Source of the DNA: a bacterium
GTDB lineage: Bacteria > Armatimonadota > HRBIN16
DNA: 13,779 nucleotides
Direction: 5' to 3'
Assembly (NCBI GenBank): GCA_025057335.1
Contig: JANWXG010000049.1
Location: 1-13,779, forward strand
Shown here one piece after another: positions 1-6,616 of this stretch. How positions within the stretch are numbered: position 1 is the stretch's first letter; each line of letters begins with the position of its first letter. The notes under the pieces are model-generated. The model worked only from the letters and a program-made list of their open reading frames with translations, was not told the DNA's origin and searched no databases. The position numbers and the translations under genes were made by a program.

Positions 1-44
1 CCAGAGGTTCACTCTCCAAAGGTCTCCAGGCTGGAGGGCTATGC

Positions 45-76
45 TTCTGCCGAGTCACCTTCCTGTCATGCTGAGC
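45..76. repeat. 32-bp direct repeat, copy 1
   Basis: These 32 bases recur exactly at 273-304, beginning TTCTGCCGAG and ending GTCATGCTGAGC. The flanks of the two copies differ, so this is a discrete duplicated unit. Its 3' part is also one arm of the inverted repeat at 62-138. Confidence 0.85.
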
Positions 77-138
77 CGCAGGCGAAGCATCTCTGTTTGG
101 CAGGCGGTGAGATTCTTCGCTGCGCTCAGAATGACAGG
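62..138. repeat. imperfect palindromic intergenic repeat
   Basis: The left arm (62-93, starting CCTGTCATGCTGAGC) and right arm (109-138, ending GCTCAGAATGACAGG) are imperfect inverted repeats of about 30 bases around a 15-base spacer, so the transcript could form a long hairpin. Related arms occur at 246-254, 290-319 and 3915-3967. Elements with a TGTCATnCTGAGC core are, from memory, frequent in intergenic regions of several environmental bacterial phyla. No function is claimed. Confidence 0.75.
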
Positions 139-272
139 GGCGCACTGACGTGCGCGACTACGAGCACAGAAGTGCCCGCGGCAAACTCTCTAGCTCGTAG
201 TGAAGCACGTGAGTGCTTCCCCCAGACGAGCGATACGGACCTTAGCATGACAGGGAAGCGTAGGGGCGAGGT

Positions 273-319
273 TTCTGCCGAGTCACCTTCCTGTCATGCT
301 GAGCTAACGCGCAGCATGA
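273..319. repeat. 32-bp direct repeat copy 2 with adjoining hairpin
   Basis: The second exact copy of the 32-bp repeat (273-304) runs into a small inverted repeat. TCATGCTG (294-301) and CAGCATGA (312-319) are perfectly complementary over 8 bp around a 10-nt loop. An inverted partial copy, CATGACAGG, lies just upstream at 246-254. This is the same palindromic family as 62-138. Confidence 0.75.
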
Positions 320-438
320 AAAGGAGAACCTAACCCAGCTGCTGTGCCACACAACGACATTACCAAGTCACGGGTCAATAAGGCGCTATCTTTGTACGGG
401 GCGTGATGAAGCAGCGTGTGGACTGCGAAAAGCGGGGG

Positions 439-1272
439 CTACGGCTCTCCATCCACAGGCAAAGCGAGTTGCGCTCCGTCATCGGTCTTCCTGAGCATCA
501 AGCGGTACTGCTCCTCGATGTGACCTACCTGCAGCCGCCGTAGTATCATCTCGTGATACTTGGGGTCAATTTCGGCAGAGAGGAAGTTTCTGCCCAGCCT
601 GCGGCATATCTCTACTTCCGAACCGCTTCCTCCAAACAGCACGAACACCGTATCTCCTGGTCTGGTGCAGCTCAGGATGAGCATTTCGGCAAGCTTTTGC
701 GGTATCTGGCAAGCATGGAACGTCTTTTCCCGGCTGACGTTCTTCACGAGGTCGAAGTAGAACCAGCTGTAGGGCATCCTGCCCTTGGAGCCATTCGCCA
801 GGTTGCGCAAGATGCGCTTGTCCGTGGGGTTCTGGTAGGGCTGAGCGACCTGGTCTTTGTAGAAGCGGTTGTGCTCGGTTTTGCGACAGTGCAGGATACT
901 TCGGTGCGCAGTGGTAAATCGGCGTGGGCTGTGTCCGACGTTGGTGTTGTAAATCCATACGTAGTCATGCACCGCGTAGCACGCCTGGTCTAGAAACTTC
1001 ACGCGCAAGTAGGCGTTCTGCTTTGGGTAGTTAATTAGGAACATGTTGCCGTCATCTCGAAGCACGCGAAGCGACTCGCGAGCCAGCTCAATATACCACT
1101 CAACATACTCCTCGAACGTGCGCGTATACGACTTATCCCCGTACTTCACACCCACATTGTAGTCAGGGTCTCCATATACCATATCCACGCACTGGTCGGG
1201 CAGCGCTCTCAGCAGGTCCATCACGTCGCCCAGGTACACTTTGTTCAAGTATTCAGGGGGTACCGTGTTCAC
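439..1272 (-). CDS. beta-class site-specific DNA methyltransferase (N6-A or N4-C)
   Basis: This is a predicted S-adenosylmethionine-dependent DNA methyltransferase that modifies an exocyclic amino group of adenine or cytosine within a target site; the site cannot be read from sequence. The catalytic motif IV (DPDYN, residues 35-39) comes first and the AdoMet-binding FxGxG motif (FGGSG, about 213-217) lies near the C-terminus, which is the beta-class order. The HACQIPQKLAEMLI segment before motif I matches the usual 'PxQKPxxLxxxLI' pattern. I chose the GTG at 1272 because AGGAGGTGA ends 8 nt before it; the in-frame GTG at 1284 would overlap this Shine-Dalgarno. That gives 277 aa. Two motifs deviate: DPDY instead of DPPY, and VLFGGSG where DPFxGSG is usual. 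A small ORF lies directly upstream. No restriction enzyme is recognisable, so it may be an orphan methylase or the remnant of a restriction-modification pair. Confidence 0.88.
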   Translation of the reverse strand: MNTVPPEYLNKVYLGDVMDLLRALPDQCVDMVYGDPDYNVGVKYGDKSYTRTFEEYVEWYIELARESLRVLRDDGNMFLINYPKQNAYLRVKFLDQACYAVHDYVWIYNTNVGHSPRRFTTAHRSILHCRKTEHNRFYKDQVAQPYQNPTDKRILRNLANGSKGRMPYSWFYFDLVKNVSREKTFHACQIPQKLAEMLILSCTRPGDTVFVLFGGSGSEVEICRRLGRNFLSAEIDPKYHEMILRRLQVGHIEEQYRLMLRKTDDGAQLALPVDGEP

Positions 1273-1280
1273 TCTGGTTG

Positions 1281-1289
1281 TCACCTCCT
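1281..1289 (-). promoter_or_regulatory. Shine-Dalgarno fixing the methyltransferase start
   Basis: The minus strand reads AGGAGGTGA here, a near-complete complement to the 16S rRNA 3' end, with 8 nt to the GTG at 1272. It also contains the TGA stop of the upstream small ORF, so termination of that ORF and initiation of the methyltransferase occur within a few bases (likely translational coupling). Confidence 0.75.
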
Positions 1290-1562
1290 GTGCAGATGGT
1301 ATTCTGCCTTCCGCAGGAGACGGATGGAGTCTATGCTGCTCGGGTCGTCAAAGCGATACAGGTAGAGTCGCACTCTCATTGCCGGATACGCCTGCCCTCT
1401 GACTCGCTGAGATTGCCTCAGCACGTAGCAGGCGTTGATGTCTTGTATCTGTATGCCCACCTCGCTGGCTTTCTGCAGGTAGAACAACACAGGATGAAAC
1501 AGTCTCTCCATACCGCTTCTGCAGACCAGTCGTGCAGATTGAGGGTGTCGGAGAGACAACAC
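1281..1562 (-). CDS. small ORF of unknown function upstream of the DNA methyltransferase
   Basis: This is an open frame of 93 codons starting at GTG 1562, or 76 codons from an internal ATG at 1511. The frame is closed upstream by a TAA just before 1562. It ends inside the methyltransferase ribosome binding site, as expected for a co-transcribed gene. The product is basic, with many Arg and Gln, and contains an aromatic-rich stretch VRLYLYRF around residues 69-76. I do not recognise the family. Position immediately before a methylase suggests either the C-terminal remnant of a restriction endonuclease that lost its 5' part or a small accessory protein; neither can be shown. There is no strong ribosome binding site at the GTG, so it may also be a decayed gene. 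Confidence 0.4.
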   Translation of the reverse strand: MLSLRHPQSARLVCRSGMERLFHPVLFYLQKASEVGIQIQDINACYVLRQSQRVRGQAYPAMRVRLYLYRFDDPSSIDSIRLLRKAEYHLHRR

Positions 1563-1614
1563 CTCAGGATACTTTCGGGATTACTGTAGACATAGTGGTG
1601 TGACTGGTTAATAC

Positions 1615-1650
1615 CCTGCCTGCGCGGGGGAATGTGTTTGCGCAGGCAGG
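1615..1650 (-). terminator. strong hairpin, probable terminator of the fabI operon
   Basis: CCTGCCTGCGC (1615-1625) and GCGCAGGCAGG (1640-1650) form a perfect 11-bp GC-rich stem with a 14-nt loop. It starts about 60 nt after the stop of the small exported protein (1712). No T-run follows on either strand, so it is not a canonical intrinsic terminator. Confidence 0.55.
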
Positions 1651-1711
1651 CACAACCTCATTCTATCGTGGTCACTCGAAGAGGCAAAGGTAACGCGCTT
1701 GCGCGAAACTC

Positions 1712-2101
1712 TCATCGCGGCTTCACGTTCACCTCTGGAATGACCTTGCGTAGGTGCTTCGCCCAGATTTCGCCTAGTTTCAGGGGAGTGGTCTTGTGAA
1801 AATCGGCATGGCGCCTATCCACGGTGATGAGTAGGTTGTCTTTGACGTAAATTGCTGCCTCTCCGCCTGCAGCTGGCTTCACCACGATGTCCTCTGGCTG
1901 GATGTTAGGGTCTGCCAGAATGGTTCTGAGGCGCGTGGTGATGGCATCTGCACGCTGTTGAGGGGTCATCCCCCCAGCGCTGAAGCGAATGCGCAGAATC
2001 AACTCGCCCCCGACTGTTACTTCGCCCGGACGCTCCTCCTGTGCTGCACACAGCGCCCCAGAGGACAACAGGGCTACCAATAGCACGGCTATTCTTCGCA
2101 T
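1712..2101 (-). CDS. small exported protein, resembles an isolated periplasmic MscS-associated domain
   Basis: This 129-aa protein has an N-terminal signal peptide (basic MRR, hydrophobic core about 4-19, likely cleavage near ALCAAQ). I chose the ATG at 2101 because GAAGGGAGTG precedes it at suitable spacing and the signal peptide begins directly; a GTG at 2125 overlaps the fabI stop but has no better site. The mature part has the pattern 'RADAITTRLRTIL...DP...P.DI.V......AAIYVKDNLLITVD..HAD......L...WA..L', which recalls the soluble N-terminal domain found before the channel domain in some cyanobacterial-type mechanosensitive channel proteins. No transmembrane channel follows here, so the domain stands alone. 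It lies 23 nt after fabI and is probably co-transcribed with it. The function is unknown; the resemblance is from memory and moderate. Confidence 0.7.
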   Translation of the reverse strand: MRRIAVLLVALLSSGALCAAQEERPGEVTVGGELILRIRFSAGGMTPQQRADAITTRLRTILADPNIQPEDIVVKPAAGGEAAIYVKDNLLITVDRRHADFHKTTPLKLGEIWAKHLRKVIPEVNVKPR

Positions 2102-2124
2102 CTGTTCACTCCCTTCTCTCCACA

Positions 2125-2898
2125 CTACACCATCCCTAAGATGTGGTATCCGCTATCGACGTATAGCACCTCTCCAGTGACCCCTCGCGCGAGGTCGCTG
2201 AGCAGGAACAGCGCGGCGTCGGCGACCTCCTCCGCCTCGGTGTTGCGACGGAGGGGAGCCACTTCACGTACACGCTGCAGCATCGTGGTAAACCCGGCAA
2301 TGGCTCGCGCGGCGAGTGTGTTGACAGGCCCCGCCGAAATGGCGTTCACCCGAATGCCCTGGGGACCCAAGTCGTTGGATAAGTAGCGCACACTAGCTTC
2401 CAACGCCGCTTTCGCCACACCCATCACGTTGTAATTAGGCACGACGCGCTCGCTGCCTAGGTATGTCAACGTCAGCACACTGCTACCCGCGCCCATCATC
2501 GGCTCCAGCGCCTTGCACAGCGCCACTAGTGAGAACACACTGACGTCCATCGCGAGGCGAAATCCCTCGCGTGAGGTATCCACATACCGCCCCGACAGCT
2601 CCTCCTTCTTCGCGAAGGCGACACTATGCACCAGGATGTCCAGTCGCTCCCAGCGCGACTGTAACTCCTGCGACAGTCGTGAGATTTGCTCGTCATCCGA
2701 CACGTCGCACGGCAGCAGCCACGTGCCTGGCAGTCTCTCCGCCAGCGAACGCACGTTGCGCTCCAGCCGCTCGTTCTGGTAAGTCAGCGCAAGGGTGGCT
2801 CCTTCCTGCGCCAGCCGCTGCGCAATCGCCCAGGCGATACTGCGCTCACTAGCAACCCCCAGCACCAGCGCTCTTTTACCTTCCACCAGTCCAGCCAT
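2125..2898 (-). CDS. fabI: enoyl-[acyl-carrier-protein] reductase (NADH)
   Basis: FabI carries out the last reduction in each round of fatty acid elongation, converting trans-2-enoyl-ACP to acyl-ACP in the cytosol. The 257-aa product is a short-chain dehydrogenase/reductase with the FabI signature: nucleotide-binding GVASERSIAWAIA (14-26), Tyr146 and Tyr156 in LGSERVVPNYNVMGVAK, and Lys163, giving the FabI-type Y-x6-K. Numbering coincides with the E. coli enzyme, including SAGPVNTLAA after the catalytic region. The ATG at 2898 gives the usual short lead before the first beta strand (MAGLVEGKRALVLG). The frame runs open to 3039, but that upstream part looks non-coding. The Shine-Dalgarno is weak (GGGGGTAG). 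The small exported gene follows, and a phosphorylase gene is divergent. Confidence 0.96.
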   Translation of the reverse strand: MAGLVEGKRALVLGVASERSIAWAIAQRLAQEGATLALTYQNERLERNVRSLAERLPGTWLLPCDVSDDEQISRLSQELQSRWERLDILVHSVAFAKKEELSGRYVDTSREGFRLAMDVSVFSLVALCKALEPMMGAGSSVLTLTYLGSERVVPNYNVMGVAKAALEASVRYLSNDLGPQGIRVNAISAGPVNTLAARAIAGFTTMLQRVREVAPLRRNTEAEEVADAALFLLSDLARGVTGEVLYVDSGYHILGMV

Positions 2899-3065
2899 GC
2901 ACGAAACTACCCCCATCAATGAAGAACGCCTGTTTCTCGCTGATTCGCCAGAGAGAGTGGTTCTCCCTGCCTCTGGGGGGGGGGTACAAGTCACTGACAA
3001 ACAGGGAAGTGTGGATACGACAGTGAAAAGATATCTCAACCCGAAGCTGAGGAAGGGGGGTGCCT
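2899..3065. promoter_or_regulatory. divergent fabI / phosphorylase spacer with a G10 tract
   Basis: This 167-bp spacer must contain promoters for both directions. I find no clean -35/-10 pair for either; CTGACA at 2994 followed by GATACG-like sequence is only a weak candidate for the plus strand. The notable feature is an uninterrupted run of ten G (2975-2984), and a second run of six G sits directly before the phosphorylase start. Confidence 0.4.
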
Positions 3066-3821
3066 ATGCTGGCGCTAATTGGCGGAACCGGCATGAGCGA
3101 CCTGCCGGGCTTTACGGTGGAGCGCAAGCGGATTTTGTGCACGCGCTACGGCGAGGCAACCGTGATAGAGGGGCTCCTCCACGGCATTCCGCTCCTCTTC
3201 TTGCCGCGACATGGTGAGGGGCACACTGTGCCTCCTCATCGCATCAACTACCGCGCCAACATGTTAGCGCTGCAGCAGTGCGGCGTCACTCGCATCATCG
3301 CGACCGCTGCGGTTGGTTCGCTCAATCAGGCAATGAAGCCAGGCGACTTCGTGCTCATTAGCGACTTCATTGACTTTACCCGCGAACGACCTCTGACCAT
3401 CTTCGACCGCCCTGGTGAGGTGGTACATACCGACTTTACCCACGCCTACTGTCCAGAAATCCGTCACGTGTTGGAGCGCACAGCAGCAACACTTCAGGTT
3501 CCCGTACACTTCAGTGGAACCTACCTATGTGCGGATGGCCCGCGCTATGAGACTCCTGCGGAGATTCGCATGTTCGCCCAGTGGGGAGCGGATGTTGTGG
3601 GAATGACGGGAGTGCCGGAGGTAGTCTTCGCGCATGAGCTGCACATCTGCTACGCTGCAGTTGCCATCGTGACCAATTGGGCAGCAGGTATCAGCCCCTC
3701 ACGCCTGTCCCACGACGAGGTGACAACCATGATGACCGACAGACGTCCCCTGCTGCTACAGTGGCTCAGCCGTGCTTTTGAGGAGATCCCCCGCACAGCC
3801 TGCAGTGCGTGTGCAGCGTAG
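3066..3821 (+). CDS. mtnP: S-methyl-5'-thioadenosine/thioinosine phosphorylase family (PNP superfamily)
   Basis: This cytosolic nucleoside phosphorylase is expected to split a 5'-methylthio-nucleoside with phosphate into the base and methylthioribose-1-phosphate (methionine/polyamine salvage). The 251-aa product has GGTGMSD (6-12) and RHGEGHTVPPHRINYRAN (48-65), typical of the MTAP branch, plus DGPRYETPAEIRMF (157-170), GADVVGMTGVPEVV (174-187) and LSHDEV (214-219). At the base-binding site it reads VTNWAAG (202-208): Asn204 and Ala206 replace the two Asp that hold adenine in classical MTAP, as I recall for methylthioinosine phosphorylase, so a 6-oxopurine substrate is plausible. The tail has Cys246 and Cys249. 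I prefer the ATG at 3066, just after AGGAAGGGGGG, over the GTG at 3060. The symbol reflects the family; true specificity is open. Confidence 0.9.
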   Translation: MLALIGGTGMSDLPGFTVERKRILCTRYGEATVIEGLLHGIPLLFLPRHGEGHTVPPHRINYRANMLALQQCGVTRIIATAAVGSLNQAMKPGDFVLISDFIDFTRERPLTIFDRPGEVVHTDFTHAYCPEIRHVLERTAATLQVPVHFSGTYLCADGPRYETPAEIRMFAQWGADVVGMTGVPEVVFAHELHICYAAVAIVTNWAAGISPSRLSHDEVTTMMTDRRPLLLQWLSRAFEEIPRTACSACAA

Positions 3822-3914
3822 TGAGGGATTGTTGTGCCTAGCTGCTGAGACTGAGCCGTGTCGCGCGCGGGCTGCATCGCAACGGCTCGGCGGAAGCCTC
3901 GCCCTCTAGGCGTT

Positions 3915-3967
3915 TGTCACTCTGAGGATAGCAATCTATGAGGCTATGCGTTTGGCTCAGCATGACA
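3915..3967. repeat. palindromic intergenic repeat, diverged copy
   Basis: TGTCACTCTGAG (3915-3926) and CTCAGCATGACA (3956-3967) are inverted copies matching at 10 of 12 positions and belong to the same family as the element at 62-138. The ends are conserved while the 29-base centre differs. Confidence 0.6.
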
Positions 3968-4052
3968 CGCTTGTTGTGCGTGCCCTAGTGCGCCCTCGCG
4001 CCTCGGAGCAAGCCTCGCCTGTCCGCCCGAGCCGTAGTACAAACAGTTTCCC

Positions 4053-4126
4053 TCCTCATTCCTTACCCCCTCTGGGAGAGGCACGGGGGTGAGGGCAAGC
4101 TGAAGCGGAGAAGGGGGGTTCTCCTG
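4053..4126. repeat. C/G-rich hairpin repeat, single copy
   Basis: A pyrimidine-rich stretch passes into ACCCCC (4065-4070), paired with GGGGGT (4085-4090) around CTCTGGGAGAG-like sequence. It resembles the units clustered at 10591-10800, suggesting one dispersed repeat family in this genome. Confidence 0.5.
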
Positions 4127-4195
4127 CTGAACGCTGGAATCGGTTCCTGTGCCCAGTAGGTTACACAGGAGATGGTCAAACATCCCCACGTTACC

Positions 4196-4224
4196 TTGAC
4201 AGGGGACACACCGCTCTGTATACT
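4196..4224 (+). promoter_or_regulatory. consensus sigma-70 promoter of the murA-mreB-SLH operon
   Basis: TTGACA (4196-4201) is followed after exactly 17 bases by TATACT (4219-4224): a perfect -35 box and a -10 box with one mismatch. Transcription should start near 4231, leaving an untranslated leader of about 58 nt before the TTG start of murA. Confidence 0.85.
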
Positions 4225-4272
4225 ATTGCAAGGTGAGCTCGGGATTGACGTCTATCTTACCATATGCATGTC

Positions 4273-4278
4273 AGGAGG
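4273..4278 (+). promoter_or_regulatory. Shine-Dalgarno deciding the murA start
   Basis: AGGAGG lies 10 nt before TTG 4289. It lies five bases after the A of the in-frame ATG at 4268, so it cannot serve that ATG. This favours the TTG, which also gives the N-terminus expected for the family. Confidence 0.7.
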
Positions 4279-4288
4279 TACTGTTTAC

Positions 4289-5590
4289 TTGGAACGGATT
4301 ACCATCACCGGGGGCGTGCCTTTACAGGGCGAGGTCAGTGTGAGCGGAAGCAAAAACGCCGCCCTAGCGATTATGGCAGGAGCAGTTGTCGCCTCGGAAC
4401 CAGTGGTTTTACACAACCTGCCCCGTATCACCGATATTTACACCATGATGGCGATGCTGCGCCGTTTGGGCACTGTGGTAGAGTTTATTCACCCCCGCTC
4501 GCTGCTGATTGATGCCAGCCGTATCAGCTACCTGGAAGCGCCACACAACCTAGTGACCCGGATGCGCGCCTCGTTTAGCGTCACCGGTCCACTGGTAGCG
4601 CGCTTTGGCTTCGCGAAGGTGCCCTTACCGGGCGGATGCGACATTGGGGCGCGCCCTGTGGATTTCCACATCAAGGGGCTACAGCGGCTGGGGGCGCGTG
4701 TAGAAATGGACGGAGACTTTGTGACCGCAGAGGCATCGAAGTTGCGGGGGAACACCATCTACCTGGACTTCCCCAGCGCAGGCGCCACGCAGCATTTGAT
4801 GACCGCTGCCGTGCTGGCAGAAGGCACCACGGTGATAGAAAACGCCGCAGAAGAGCCTGAGGTAGTAGACCTAGCGAACTTCCTCATCACACTGGGCGCG
4901 CGCATCGAGGGACACGGCACGCGCCGAATCACCATTGAGGGCGTACCCCGCCTGCGAGGAGGAGAGTACACGATTATTCCTGACCGTCTGGAAGCAGGCA
5001 CCTATGCTATTGCGGCAGCGATGACTCGGGGCAACGTGCGCATCGTGAACGCCAACCCCGAACATATGACTCCAGTATTGCTGAAGTTGCAGGAAGCTGG
5101 TGTGCAGGTAGAGGCGGATGAATGCGGCGTGTCCGTACGGCTGGCAGGTCGCCCCAAGGCAGTGAACATCAAGACCATGCCCCATCCGGGCTTTCCTACT
5201 GACATGCAACAGCCTATGACCGCTCTGCTATGCGTGGCAGAGGGGGTCTCCATCGTCACGGAGACGGTGTACGAGCGTCGATTCCGCTACGTACAGGAGC
5301 TGCGCAAAATGGGAGCGGATATCGAGCAGGAGAACCGCACTGCGGTCGTTCGCGGGGTGGAGCGACTGCATGGCGCGACTGTGCAGGCAACCGACCTGCG
5401 CGCTGGTGCCGCGCTGGTGATTGCAGGGCTTGGCGCAGAGGGGGAGACCACGATTGAGGAAATCCATCACATCGATCGCGGCTACGAAGACCTGGTTGCC
5501 AAGCTGCAGTCTTTAGGAGCGCACATCCTGAGGTTGAGCGATGAACCTGCTGCCGTGGTGGTAGAAGAGGTGTCGGTGTGTTCCGTTTGA
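4289..5590 (+). CDS. murA: UDP-N-acetylglucosamine 1-carboxyvinyltransferase
   Basis: MurA transfers enolpyruvate from PEP to UDP-GlcNAc in the first committed step of peptidoglycan synthesis (cytosol). The product from TTG 4289 is 433 aa (E. coli 419) with a two-domain EPSP-synthase-like fold. It begins MERITITGG, matching the family start. Lys22-Asn23 lie in SGSKNAAL and the catalytic Cys117 in PLPGGCDIGARPVDFH (equivalent to Cys115 in E. coli), so the enzyme should be fosfomycin-sensitive rather than the Cys-to-Asp resistant type. PGFPTDMQ and the C-terminal ATDLRAGAAL and HIDRGYEDL motifs are intact. ATG 4268 is the alternative start but has no ribosome binding site. It is first in an operon and its 3' end overlaps mreB by 13 nt, so wall precursor synthesis and cell-shape control are co-expressed. 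Confidence 0.96.
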   Translation: MERITITGGVPLQGEVSVSGSKNAALAIMAGAVVASEPVVLHNLPRITDIYTMMAMLRRLGTVVEFIHPRSLLIDASRISYLEAPHNLVTRMRASFSVTGPLVARFGFAKVPLPGGCDIGARPVDFHIKGLQRLGARVEMDGDFVTAEASKLRGNTIYLDFPSAGATQHLMTAAVLAEGTTVIENAAEEPEVVDLANFLITLGARIEGHGTRRITIEGVPRLRGGEYTIIPDRLEAGTYAIAAAMTRGNVRIVNANPEHMTPVLLKLQEAGVQVEADECGVSVRLAGRPKAVNIKTMPHPGFPTDMQQPMTALLCVAEGVSIVTETVYERRFRYVQELRKMGADIEQENRTAVVRGVERLHGATVQATDLRAGAALVIAGLGAEGETTIEEIHHIDRGYEDLVAKLQSLGAHILRLSDEPAAVVVEEVSVCSV

Positions 5591-6597
5591 CTCCTGAACT
5601 AGGTATCGACCTGGGAACAGCGAACATCGTCGTCTACCTGCGGGGGAAGGGCATTGTTTTACGTGAGCCGTCGGTCGTTGCCATCTCCACCAAAAACAAG
5701 AAGGTGCTCGCCATCGGCGAAGAGGCTCGCCTGATGTTAGGACGCACGCCGGGGCACATTGTGGCTATCCGCCCCATGTCAGACGGCGTCATCGCCGACT
5801 ACACGACCACCCTCAAAATGCTGGAGTATCTCATCGCGAAGGTCTGTGGTAGACGACGCTTCTTCAAGCCTCGCGTGCTAGTGTGCGTGCCATCGGGTGT
5901 TACCAGTGTGGAACGTCGCGCGGTGATTCAGGCGGCGCGCGAGGCAGGCGCAGGCGAAGCCTACACTATCGAGGAGCCGATGGCAGCTGCCATCGGTGCT
6001 GGGTTGCCTATCAGCATGCCCGGTGGCAATATGGTAGTGGATATCGGCGGAGGCACGACCGATGTAGCGGTCATCTCGCTGGAGGGCATCGTCATTAGCC
6101 GCTCGGTGCGCGTCGGCGGCAACAAGATGGACGAGGTCATCACACGCTACATTCGCAACCAGTACAACCTGATGATTGGCGAGCGAACAGCCGAAGAGAT
6201 AAAGATTAAAGTGGGCTCTGCCTACCCGCTAGAGAAGGAGCTAGAGATGGAGGTGCGCGGGCGCGACCTCATTGCTGGGTTGCCCAAGACCATCAAGGTC
6301 ACCTCGGAGGAAATTCGGGAGGCGTTGCAAGAGCCAATCAACGCCATCGTCGAGCGGGTGCGCTCAGTGCTGGAGGAGACGCCGCCCGAACTGGCGGCGG
6401 ACATCATCGAGCGGGGCATCACGCTCACAGGGGGAGGCGCCCTGCTGCGCGGCATAGACCGACTACTGGAGTCGGTCACCAACATCCGCACGCAGGTGGC
6501 GGAAGACCCGCTGTCGTGCGTAGCGATTGGCACGGGGCGTGCTCTGGAGGAGTTCGCCGCCATCCGCGAAAGCAACGTGGTATCAGCAGAGTCCTGA
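5578..6597 (+). CDS. mreB: rod shape-determining protein, actin-like
   Basis: MreB is a bacterial actin that forms membrane-associated filaments and guides the elongation wall-synthesis machinery. The 339-aa product has the actin-ATPase signatures: phosphate 1 LGIDLGTAN (8-16), phosphate 2 DIGGGTTD (155-162), the EPMAAAIGAG segment (133-142) and the adenosine motif TGGGALLRG (284-292). The length is typical. The GTG start at 5578 lies inside the end of murA (overlap to 5590) with AGAAGAGG just upstream, so translation is probably coupled. No mreC or mreD follows; instead an SLH protein lies 19 nt downstream. An MreB paralogue such as Mbl cannot be excluded from sequence alone. Confidence 0.95.
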   Translation: MFRLTPELGIDLGTANIVVYLRGKGIVLREPSVVAISTKNKKVLAIGEEARLMLGRTPGHIVAIRPMSDGVIADYTTTLKMLEYLIAKVCGRRRFFKPRVLVCVPSGVTSVERRAVIQAAREAGAGEAYTIEEPMAAAIGAGLPISMPGGNMVVDIGGGTTDVAVISLEGIVISRSVRVGGNKMDEVITRYIRNQYNLMIGERTAEEIKIKVGSAYPLEKELEMEVRGRDLIAGLPKTIKVTSEEIREALQEPINAIVERVRSVLEETPPELAADIIERGITLTGGGALLRGIDRLLESVTNIRTQVAEDPLSCVAIGTGRALEEFAAIRESNVVSAES

Positions 6598-6616
6598 GGA
6601 GAAGGAGGTACCCTCT

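Larger units (their letters stand above)
1..438. other. non-coding region with repeats
   Basis: I see no convincing gene here. An open frame at about 97-333 (+) lies over the inverted-repeat elements described separately and has no family resemblance or ribosome binding site, so I treat it as chance. From about 320 to 438 I see nothing recognisable: no tRNA, promoter or clear terminator. The stretch lies downstream of the DNA methyltransferase, which is transcribed toward it. Confidence 0.6.
3822..4195. other. intergenic region with dispersed repeats
   Basis: No gene is supported here. The stretch contains degenerate motifs of the form 'CGG...AAGCCTCGCC' around 3885-3905 and 4005-4021, a copy of the palindromic TGTCA...TGACA element (3915-3967), and a C/G-rich hairpin repeat around 4053-4126. 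An open frame from 4172 that runs into murA is excluded as the start because the promoter lies inside it. Confidence 0.6.

Noticed and set aside
45..319. CRISPR array
   Set aside because: Only two copies of a 32-bp repeat occur, almost 200 bp apart and palindromic in context; there is no regular repeat-spacer pattern and no cas genes.
97..333. Open frame of 78 codons over the left-end repeats
   Set aside because: It is made mostly of inverted-repeat sequence, with no ribosome binding site or recognisable product.
1278..1589. Plus-strand open frame opposite the small ORF
   Set aside because: It is antisense to the ORF that is positioned and coupled to the methyltransferase; no family features.
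2899..3039. N-terminal extension of FabI to 3039
   Set aside because: The extension lies in the spacer with the G10 tract and does not resemble FabI, whose family N-terminus fits the ATG at 2898.
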